Source: Hyphomicrobiales bacterium
GTDB taxonomy: Bacteria; Pseudomonadota; Alphaproteobacteria; Rhizobiales; Rhizobiaceae
Reading direction: 5' to 3'
Assembly (NCBI GenBank): GCA_011087745.1
Contig: JAALLB010000110.1
Span: 1-6,130, forward strand
Length of the DNA: 6,130 nucleotides
The notes below the pieces were generated by a model that ran no database searches, was not told the origin of the DNA, and was given only the letters and a program-made list of their open reading frames with translations. A program made the translations under genes and the position numbers. This document shows positions 1 to 5,697 of this stretch, piece by piece; position 1 is the stretch's first letter; each line of letters starts with the position of its first letter.

Positions 1-152
1 AAGCGTTCAAAACCTAAACTCAACAACGCATTCAGATCAAGAGTCTAGTACTGTGACAAAACTGTAAAGGGGCGCAAATTCGGGAGATGGTTCATGAAAT
101 TTTTACTTGCTTCAATTAACCTTCACCTATTGTAATTTTATGGTGGGCAACC
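1..152. other. Upstream intergenic region, possibly with the tail of a preceding gene
   Basis: No gene with a start lies here. Two plus-strand frames are open from the window edge, one to the TAG at 46-48 and one to the TAA at 65-67, so either could be the last 15-21 codons of an upstream gene; neither tail is recognisable. A 13-codon ORF at 94-135 (MKFLLASINLHLL) has a good GGGAG at 82-86, seven bases before its ATG, and ends 17 bases before the glycosyltransferase start. It could be a leader peptide or chance. A weak promoter-like pair, TTGCTT (107-112) and TATTGT (129-134) with a 16-bp spacer, is present but not convincing. Confidence 0.4.
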
Positions 153-1064
153 GTGTCAAAATATTCCGATGTAGCTGTTATTATTCCTTGCATGAATGAA
201 GAGATTGCTATCGCCAAGGTTGTGAAAGACTTCAAAGCTTCGCTTCCTGGCTGCAAAGTCTATGTTTATGATAATAACTCAACTGATGACACGGCAGCAG
301 TAGCTAAGAAAGCTGGCGCAACAGTTGGTTATGAACCGCGTGCCGGTAAAGGTAATGTTGTTCGCCGTATGTTTTCTGAAATTGAGTCAGACATCTACCT
401 AATGATTGATGGTGACGATACCTACGATCCAAAAGCAGCGCCTGAAATTGTTGAGGCGGTTCGAAACAATGTTGATATGGTTGTTGGAACCCGATCAGGA
501 GCGTTGGAAAAACACGAACGTTCTGGCCACGCGTTTGGCAATAGTCTTTTTAATACTCTTTATAACCTTTCTTTAGGACAAGAGTTCTCGGATATTTTTT
601 CCGGCTATCGCGGGTTTAGCCGTCGGTTTGTCAAAAGTTTTCCTGCACTTTCAATTGGGTTTGAAATTGAAACTGAATTATCTGCTCATGCTTCGCAATT
701 GCGATTACCAGTTCGGGAAATTCCAACACAATATTCTGATCGAGCCGAAGGTTCTGAAAGCAAGCTATCCACGTTTAAAGACGGTGCGCGAATTCTAAAG
801 ACAATCATTGTCCTGATGAAGGAATACAAACCGCTATACTTCTTTGGCTTTATTGGCTTTTTGGGGGTGCTCTTTTCAATATTCTTGTTCCTGCCCGTCT
901 ATTTGGCTCATCTGGATAATCCAATAGTTTCCCTCGTGCCAACTGCAGTTTTGTCAACAGGAATAATGCTCGTTGCAATGCTTTCAATTACAGCCGGTGT
1001 AATATTAGATTCAATCCGTCGATTCCGCGCTGAAGTTAAGTGCATGTTCTATAACATTACCTGA
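153..1064 (+). CDS. Family 2 glycosyltransferase, membrane-anchored (polyprenyl-phosphate sugar synthase-like)
   Basis: The 303-residue protein is a GT-A fold family 2 glycosyltransferase of the DPM1/DPG-synthase/ArnC group, which moves a sugar from a nucleotide donor to a lipid carrier at the cytoplasmic face of the inner membrane. Visible landmarks in order: nucleotide-binding start IIPCMNEE (10-17), YDNNSTDDT (39-47), the metal-binding acidic motif MIDGDDTYDP (84-93), the DIFSGYRGFSRR block (147-158) typical of this group, and GFEIETELSAHA (169-180). Two hydrophobic segments (about 228-251 and 259-286) anchor the C-terminus. The start is GTG: there is no in-frame start between it and the in-frame TAA at 117-119, and a GGTGGG Shine-Dalgarno-like stretch ends five bases before it. 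It is followed after 11 bases by an SMR/EamA-like gene, so the two are probably co-transcribed and act on the same lipid-linked sugar. Donor sugar and final acceptor cannot be told. Family call is firm; the lipid-carrier substrate is inference. Confidence 0.92.
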   Translation: MSKYSDVAVIIPCMNEEIAIAKVVKDFKASLPGCKVYVYDNNSTDDTAAVAKKAGATVGYEPRAGKGNVVRRMFSEIESDIYLMIDGDDTYDPKAAPEIVEAVRNNVDMVVGTRSGALEKHERSGHAFGNSLFNTLYNLSLGQEFSDIFSGYRGFSRRFVKSFPALSIGFEIETELSAHASQLRLPVREIPTQYSDRAEGSESKLSTFKDGARILKTIIVLMKEYKPLYFFGFIGFLGVLFSIFLFLPVYLAHLDNPIVSLVPTAVLSTGIMLVAMLSITAGVILDSIRRFRAEVKCMFYNIT

Positions 1065-1066
1065 TT

Positions 1067-1070
1067 GGGA
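1067..1070 (+). promoter_or_regulatory. Ribosome binding site supporting a GTG start
   Basis: GGGA lies five bases (TTTTT) before the GTG at 1076, just after the glycosyltransferase stop codon. It supports the GTG as start of the small membrane protein and suggests translation follows directly from the upstream gene. Confidence 0.55.
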
Positions 1071-1075
1071 TTTTT

Positions 1076-1426
1076 GTGACCAATTATATCATCATTCTTG
1101 CAGTTGTTAGCATTCTGGCTGTCGGGCAACTTATGTTCAAAACTGTTGGTGTTCGCATTGGTGACAAGGGCTTTATGGCGCTTGCAACTGATCATACCGC
1201 GCTTGCTATCTTTATTGGATCACTTGCACTTTATGGCGTCGCGACAATTGGCTGGATATGGGCCTTGCGCCAAGTGCCACTTTCAACAGCATACCTGTTT
1301 ATGTCACTTGGCTTTATTTTGGTGCCCATCATGTCACATTACGTTCTTGGTGAACCGCTGGGTATTCGCATAGCAATCAGCAGTGCCTTGATCATCTGTG
1401 GCATTCTGGTAGCAGCTACGGCTTAA
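1076..1426 (+). CDS. Small four-helix SMR/EamA-superfamily membrane protein, ArnE-like flippase subunit candidate
   Basis: The 116-residue protein is almost all hydrophobic, with four predicted membrane helices at about 3-21, 40-63, 69-90 and 96-115. Family marks are GQLMFK (17-22), the Trp-rich turn GWIWAL (59-64), VPLSTAYLFMSLGFILVPI (67-85) and LGEPL (91-95). This P-x-x-x-AY...SL...LGE pattern is the half-unit seen in EamA/DMT transporters and in ArnE/ArnF, which are of nearly the same length and flip a lipid-linked aminoarabinose. Its place 11 bases after a lipid-carrier type glycosyltransferase points to handling of the same lipid-linked sugar at the inner membrane, rather than to drug efflux as in the EmrE branch. 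Like other one-repeat members it would need to dimerise, with itself or a partner. The start is GTG with GGGA upstream. Membrane topology and superfamily are firm; the flippase role is inference from context. Confidence 0.85.
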   Translation: MTNYIIILAVVSILAVGQLMFKTVGVRIGDKGFMALATDHTALAIFIGSLALYGVATIGWIWALRQVPLSTAYLFMSLGFILVPIMSHYVLGEPLGIRIAISSALIICGILVAATA

Positions 1427-1427
1427 C

Positions 1428-2885
1428 CTATAGCCCCAAACCGCCAATACAGACGTATTTTTCTTCCAGATAATCTTGAATACCCTGGTGTCCACCTTCT
1501 TTGCCGACACCAGATTCTTTAAAGCCGCCAAACGGTGCTTCAACAGCAGTGATAACGCCCTCGTTGACACCAACCAGCCCATACTCAAGGCCTTCCATCA
1601 CACGGAAGGTGCGTCCAAGATCCTGAGTGTAGAAATAACAGGCCAAGCCAAATTCAGTGTCATTTGCCATTTGGACGACTTCTTCTTCCGTCTCAAATTT
1701 ATAAACCGGAGCAATTGGAGCAAAGGTTTCTTCCTTTGAGAACTTCATGTCCAAAGTAGCATCTGTAATCACAGTTGGTTCGAAGAAACCATGACCTAAT
1801 TGGTGGCGCTTACCGCCAGTGATAATCTTGCCGCCTTTACTTACCGCATCTTCCACAAAATCTTCAGTTTTGGTAACAGCCGCTTCATTGATAAGCGGAC
1901 CTTGTACAACGCCCTCTTCGTTAGATTGACCGATCTTCATTGCTTCACTGGCTTCAACAAATTTTTTGACAAATTTGTCATGAATACCAGACTGAACATA
2001 AAGCCGGTTGGTACAAACACAGGTTTGACCAGAGTTTCGATATTTGGATGCCATCGCACCTTCTACCGCACGATCAACGTCCGCGTCATCAAACACGATA
2101 AACGGAGCATTACCGCCCATTTCCATAGAAATCTTTTTTACCGTTGGAACAGATTGCGTCATCAGTATTTTACCAACGCGGGTAGAACCCGTGAACGTAA
2201 TTTTTCGAACAAGTGGGTTAGCTGTTAGTTCTTTGCCAATTTCAACCGGATCACCTGTAAGAATATTCACGACCCCTTTGGGCACACCGGCCATCTCGCA
2301 TAAAAGTCCCCATGCAAGCCCTGAAAACGGGGTTGCTTCAGCAGGCTTACAAACAATTGTACAACCGGTTGCAATTGCTGGCGCAATTTTCCGAGCAAGC
2401 ATTGAAGAAGGGAAATTCCAAGGTGTTATCGCCCCAACTACCCCTACTGGCTCTTTTGTCACCATGATGCGGCGATCCGCCCAAGGCGAAGGCACTGTAC
2501 CGCCATAAACACGTCTTGCTTCTTCAGCAAACCACATCGCGTAAGATGCGGACATACGCACTTCGCCGCGAGCTTCAGCAATTGGCTTGCCTTGTTCTTC
2601 AGCGAGTATCTGCGCAAGCACTTCCTGATTATCGATGATCAGACGACGCAAACGTCTCAACATCGCGGTGCGCTCTTTAACTGAAACATGACGGAATGTA
2701 TTAAACGCTTTATGTGCGGCTTCGATAGCACGAGCTGTTTCGGTTCCATTACTGTTTGGAACAGCACCTATCAATTCACCAGTTGCAGGATTATGAACGT
2801 CAAATGTCTCGCCGCTATCCGCATTTACCCATTCACCATTAATATAATTGGCCTGTTTTTTAAATTCATCTAAATTAGCGAGCAT
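1428..2885 (-). CDS. gabD: Succinate-semialdehyde dehydrogenase (aldehyde dehydrogenase family)
   Basis: The 485-residue protein oxidises succinate semialdehyde to succinate in the cytosol, the last step of the GABA shunt. It is close to E. coli GabD (482 residues) along its length. Aldehyde dehydrogenase marks are all present: TPWNFP with Asn157 of the oxyanion hole, CKPAE with Lys180 for the coenzyme, FTGSTRVG (231-238), the general base Glu255 in MEMGGNAPF, the nucleophile Cys289 in NSGQTCVCTN, Glu386 in EETFAP, and PFGGFKESGVGKEGG (451-465). A second cysteine, Cys291, makes the CxC pair known in this subfamily. Glu183 stands where NADP-linked E. coli GabD has serine, hinting at NAD use. 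The frame extends seven codons further to a TTG at 2906, but the ATG at 2885 has a GGAGA five bases upstream and is preferred. The stop is one base from the stop of the facing membrane-protein gene. A broader semialdehyde range, such as glutarate semialdehyde, is possible. Confidence 0.95.
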   Translation of the reverse strand: MLANLDEFKKQANYINGEWVNADSGETFDVHNPATGELIGAVPNSNGTETARAIEAAHKAFNTFRHVSVKERTAMLRRLRRLIIDNQEVLAQILAEEQGKPIAEARGEVRMSASYAMWFAEEARRVYGGTVPSPWADRRIMVTKEPVGVVGAITPWNFPSSMLARKIAPAIATGCTIVCKPAEATPFSGLAWGLLCEMAGVPKGVVNILTGDPVEIGKELTANPLVRKITFTGSTRVGKILMTQSVPTVKKISMEMGGNAPFIVFDDADVDRAVEGAMASKYRNSGQTCVCTNRLYVQSGIHDKFVKKFVEASEAMKIGQSNEEGVVQGPLINEAAVTKTEDFVEDAVSKGGKIITGGKRHQLGHGFFEPTVITDATLDMKFSKEETFAPIAPVYKFETEEEVVQMANDTEFGLACYFYTQDLGRTFRVMEGLEYGLVGVNEGVITAVEAPFGGFKESGVGKEGGHQGIQDYLEEKYVCIGGLGL

Positions 2886-3011
2886 AGTTTTCTCCGAAGA
2901 TTTCAAGGCGCGATTGCGCTCATAATTTTCATCTGTTTTAGGCTATTAGGATATGAAGGCAAGAGGGCATTTGAATATTCACGAATAAGTTTTGGCAGTG
3001 AAATAGTTCGA
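2886..3011 (-). promoter_or_regulatory. Intergenic region upstream of gabD with short inverted repeats
   Basis: This 126-bp stretch between the broken VOC gene and gabD probably holds gabD transcription signals. Visible elements are overlapping GAAT/ATTC half-sites at 2973-2986 (palindrome GAATATTC followed by ATTC-AC-GAAT) and a GCGC-GATT-GCGC inverted repeat at 2908-2919, about 12 bases upstream of the Shine-Dalgarno site. Either could be an operator, but the arms are only four bases. No convincing -35/-10 pair stands out; read-through from the VOC gene is also possible. Confidence 0.3.
2891..2895 (-). promoter_or_regulatory. Shine-Dalgarno site that decides the gabD start
   Basis: On the minus strand GGAGA lies five bases before the ATG at 2885. 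The longer reading frame would begin at a TTG (2906) that lies upstream of this site and has no equally good ribosome binding site, so the shorter protein is chosen. Confidence 0.75.
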
Positions 3012-3424
3012 TCAATTGGCGTAGATTGATTCCAGATCCTTAAAACCTTTTATTTCAATTGGATTGCCTGATGGATCCCTAAAGAACATGGTTGATTGTT
3101 CCCCAGGCTCCCCTTCAAACGGGTTTGGGGCTCGAGAATAAACGCCACATCCGATGCCAAAAGCCTGTCCGCAACTTGGCGCCATTCTTTATATTGTAGA
3201 ACCAAACCCAGGTGGGGCATTGGCACCATGTGTTCGCCAACCTTGCCGGTATTGGTTGTTTTAAACGGCTCACCCAAATGCAACGAGATCTGGTGCCCAA
3301 AGAAATCAAAATCGACCCAAGTATCCGTGCTACGGCCTTCCTTACAACCTAATAAATCGCCATAGAAAGAACGAGCTTTATCCAGATCAGTTACATGGTA
3401 GGCGAGATGGAACAGGGATTTCAT
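3012..3424 (-). pseudogene. VOC (glyoxalase/bleomycin-resistance fold) family protein, frameshifted
   Basis: The reading frame starts at ATG 3424 with a typical VOC module: FHLAYHVTDLDKARSFYGD (5-23), GRSTDTWVDFDFFGHQ (30-45), VPMPHLGLVL (67-76). After EPQTR (98-102) it leaves the family pattern and stops at 3050. One frame over, starting at the TTT complementary to 3117-3119, the expected end is intact: FEGEPGEQSTMFFRDPSG, then NPIEIKGF, running to a TGA at 3012-3014. One extra T in that short T run would give a normal 137-residue protein. Likely metal ligands by fold symmetry are His6, His49, His71 and Glu124; Glu124 lies only in the displaced part, so the 124-residue product as read should not be active. 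A TTG one codon upstream (3427) is an alternative start. VOC enzymes include glyoxalases and dioxygenases; the substrate is unknown. It lies upstream of gabD on the same strand. Either a recent mutation or a sequencing error in a homopolymer. Confidence 0.85.
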
Positions 3425-3593
3425 CAAACAGCTTTCTATTTAATTGATTTTTAAACAATATCTCTCGTTGATAACTTTGTAGCTTTAATGACGCAAGAAC
3501 AAGCTTTATGGCAGGGTCATTTTGATCAGGAAAACCCTAGCAAGATTCATCTAAGAGCTTTCGCTAAACATCAAAATCGAAGATAATACATTT
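3425..3593. other. Divergent intergenic region between the VOC gene and mutL
   Basis: These 169 bp must carry the start signals of both flanking genes, which point away from each other. The sequence next to the VOC start is AT-rich, with only a weak AGAAAG before its ATG. The part next to mutL contains a 32-codon plus-strand ORF (3488-3586, begins MTQEQALWQG, ends KHQNRR) that stops seven bases before mutL. It has no clear ribosome binding site and matches no family I know, so I do not call it a gene. I find no promoter pair with good spacing on either strand and no terminator. Confidence 0.45.
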
Positions 3594-5477
3594 ATGAACA
3601 CTCGCGAACAAAATTCAGAGCAGGAAGAAGCAATTGCCCCTTCAGTTATCCGGCTGAATGAAACGGTTGTAAATCAGATAGCTGCTGGTGAGGTTATTGA
3701 ACGTCCTGCGAGCGTTATTAAAGAGCTAATTGAAAACGCAATTGATGCGGAAAGTACCCGAATTGATGTTGTAACATCATCCGGTGGCAAAACCTTGATG
3801 CGGGTCAGCGACAATGGTCACGGCATGACACCGGAGAACCTTACTCTTGCGGTAGAACGGCATTGCACCTCCAAACTAACTGATGACCTGATGGATATCA
3901 GGAGCCTCGGGTTTAGAGGTGAAGCACTTCCTTCCGTCGGTTCGGTTTCGAGGTTGAGCATTACTTCGCGCACTTTGACAAGCGATAGCGCCTGGAAAAT
4001 AAATGTATCGGGCGGCAAGATTTCCGGACCAACGCCCGCAGCTCTAAGCGAAGGGACTGTTGTTGAAGTTTCTGACTTGTTTTATGCAACGCCGGCACGA
4101 TTGAAGTTCCTAAAATCTGATCGCGCTGAAACCAATGCGATCACGGATGTTTTCAAGCGAATTGCATTGGCGTTTCCACATATCAGATTTTCAATATCTG
4201 GTGATGATCGTTCAACGCTTGATTATCCCGCAACCACTCAATTTGATCGCCTTACCCAAGTCCTGGGAAAAGAGTTTACCGAAAACGCGATGAAGATTGA
4301 TGCCGGGCGCGAGGGTGTATCGCTTCAAGGCTTTGCCAGCGTACCCACTTTTCACAGAGGCAATGCACTTGCCCAGTATTTCTTTGTAAATGGGCGACCG
4401 GTAAAGGACAAAGCCCTGCTTGGTGCGGTTCGAGGTGCCTACATGGATGTACTTCCGCGTGGCAAACACCCGGTATTGGCGCTCTTTCTGGATCTTGATC
4501 CCCATATGGTTGATGTTAACGTCCATCCGGCAAAAGCAGATGTTCGATTTCGTGATGCAGGGCTAATTCGTGGTTTAATTGTTGGCTCACTGCGTCAGGC
4601 GATTAGAGCCGACGGCGAAGAAGATGGTCCACTTACCAGCCGCGCTGGTGCGGAAGCCATGATGTATTCGTTTAAAACTCAGACCCGTCACCAGCCGGCA
4701 AGCGGCAGAGGCTTTTCAGGCTACCAGGAGAGTTTTGCCAATAGCTACCGCCCCTCATCAAAGGAAACTCAGGCTTCAAAATATTGGGCAAGACCGCTGG
4801 GCCACACCTATGGATCATTTGATGAACCACAGGCAGGGTTTGATATTACGGATGCCCCAAGTGGTAATGTTGCTTTGGAAGTTGAAGAACCATCTTCAGG
4901 TGACTTTCCTTTAGGGGCTGCCCGCGCACAACTTCACAAGAATTACATTGTTTCACAAACCGAGACCGGGTTGATTATTGTTGATCAACACGCAGCCCAT
5001 GAGCGCATTGTTTATGAAACACTGAAATCCGGCATGGAAAACGGGATTCCAAGTCAATTGCTTCTGGTTCCGGAAATCATCGATATGCCAGAAGAAGATG
5101 TGAACCGTCTTGCCGGCTTTGCTGATGCGTTTCACAAGCTTGGCCTGGAGATAGAAGCATTTGGCCCTGGTGCTATTGCAGTTCGAGCTACGCCTGCGCT
5201 TCTTGGTGAAACCAATTCACAGCAACTCTTGCGCGATCTTGCAGATGAGGTTGCCGAATGGGGATCTGCCGAAGGACTGGAAGCGAAACTTCATCATGTA
5301 GCAGCTACCATGGCATGCCATGGTTCAGTGCGATCAGGCCGAATTCTAAAACCAAAGGAAATGGATGCGCTTTTAAGGCAGATGGAAACCACGCCCAATT
5401 CCGGGCAGTGCAATCATGGCAGACCGACCTTCATCGAACTTGACTTGAAAGACATAGAACGACTATTTGGTAGGTGA
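3594..5477 (+). CDS. mutL: DNA mismatch repair protein MutL, endonuclease type
   Basis: MutL links mismatch recognition by MutS to strand incision. The 627-residue protein has the GHKL ATPase half first: KELIENAIDA (43-52, general base Glu44, Mg-binding Asn48), DNGHGM (73-78), GFRGEAL (106-112), and the transducer part ending near HPAKADVRF (311-319). A polar low-complexity linker spans about 340-440. The C-terminal dimer domain carries the nicking motif DQHAAHERIVYE (464-475, matching DQHA-x2-E-x4-E), QLLLVP (488-493, like the beta-clamp binding motif of Bacillus MutL), ACHGS (574-578), CNHGRPT (606-612) and a terminal FGR. It should therefore nick DNA itself, as in bacteria without MutH. 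The ATG at 3594 is the only usable start; it gives about 17 extra residues before the conserved IRLNE and has only a weak GAAG 11 bases upstream. DUF2093 follows after 19 bases, suggesting an operon. Confidence 0.98.
   Translation: MNTREQNSEQEEAIAPSVIRLNETVVNQIAAGEVIERPASVIKELIENAIDAESTRIDVVTSSGGKTLMRVSDNGHGMTPENLTLAVERHCTSKLTDDLMDIRSLGFRGEALPSVGSVSRLSITSRTLTSDSAWKINVSGGKISGPTPAALSEGTVVEVSDLFYATPARLKFLKSDRAETNAITDVFKRIALAFPHIRFSISGDDRSTLDYPATTQFDRLTQVLGKEFTENAMKIDAGREGVSLQGFASVPTFHRGNALAQYFFVNGRPVKDKALLGAVRGAYMDVLPRGKHPVLALFLDLDPHMVDVNVHPAKADVRFRDAGLIRGLIVGSLRQAIRADGEEDGPLTSRAGAEAMMYSFKTQTRHQPASGRGFSGYQESFANSYRPSSKETQASKYWARPLGHTYGSFDEPQAGFDITDAPSGNVALEVEEPSSGDFPLGAARAQLHKNYIVSQTETGLIIVDQHAAHERIVYETLKSGMENGIPSQLLLVPEIIDMPEEDVNRLAGFADAFHKLGLEIEAFGPGAIAVRATPALLGETNSQQLLRDLADEVAEWGSAEGLEAKLHHVAATMACHGSVRSGRILKPKEMDALLRQMETTPNSGQCNHGRPTFIELDLKDIERLFGR
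5307..5324. repeat. Perfect 18-bp palindrome inside mutL
   Basis: The 18 bases ACCATGGCATGCCATGGT read the same on both strands. They fall exactly on the six codons for Thr572-Met-Ala-Cys-His-Gly577, part of the conserved ACHGS motif of the MutL C-terminal domain. It probably follows from protein sequence and codon choice, but it could form a cruciform or be a protein-binding site. Confidence 0.9.
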
Positions 5478-5496
5478 TTAAACAACAGGTAAAATC

Positions 5497-5691
5497 ATGA
5501 ACCGTTTTGAAAACGTTGGCGAAGCCAAAATTAAATATCTGGATGGCGATTTTCAAATCCTGACCGCGGGTACTTTTGTAACCTGCGCTGTCACAAAAAA
5601 GCCTATTGCGATAGATGATCTAAAATACTGGAGTGTTGCCAAACAAGAAGCCTACATTGATGTGGAAGCTTCTGTGAAAGCCTCACAATAA
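5497..5691 (+). CDS. DUF2093-family small protein
   Basis: The 64-residue soluble protein has the layout of the DUF2093 family of alphaproteobacteria, whose function is unknown. The recognisable core is KIKYLDGDFQILTAGTFV (11-28), then CAVTKKPIAIDDLKYWSV (30-47) and QEAY (50-53). There is one cysteine (Cys30) and no signal peptide or membrane segment. Length is normal for the family, so it appears complete. The ATG is preceded by AGG at 5487-5489 with a seven-base spacer, in the 19-base gap after the mutL stop, so it is probably translated from the mutL transcript. Being next to mutL does not prove a repair role. The single cysteine in a CxxxxxP context could be a metal or redox site, but one cysteine alone is weak evidence. 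Family assignment is from recalled sequence pattern. Confidence 0.85.
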   Translation: MNRFENVGEAKIKYLDGDFQILTAGTFVTCAVTKKPIAIDDLKYWSVAKQEAYIDVEASVKASQ

Positions 5692-5697
5692 ACACTT

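Noticed and set aside
1418..1436. GGCT/AGCC arms around the convergent junction as a terminator
   Set aside because: The stem is only four base pairs with an eight-base loop and no T-run on either strand.
1476..2508. Plus-strand open frames opposite gabD
   Set aside because: They show no family pattern and mirror the codon structure of a clearly real aldehyde dehydrogenase on the other strand.
2886..2906. Seven-codon N-terminal extension of gabD starting at TTG 2906
   Set aside because: The ATG at 2885 has a well-spaced GGAGA, which lies inside the extension, and gives a length matching the family.
3111..3125. Programmed ribosomal frameshift in the VOC gene
   Set aside because: The shift site is only TTT, with no slippery heptamer of the usual kind or obvious downstream structure, and VOC proteins are not known to be made this way.
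3818..4526. Minus-strand open frames opposite mutL (also 4953-5135) and the plus-strand frame at 5258-5443
   Set aside because: All lie inside mutL, whose full set of conserved motifs is in frame; they are shadows.
1409..5309. The 11-mer GTAGCAGCTAC occurs near the end of the SMR-like gene and again inside mutL
   Set aside because: Two copies of a short near-palindrome, both within coding sequence, are not enough to call a repeat family.
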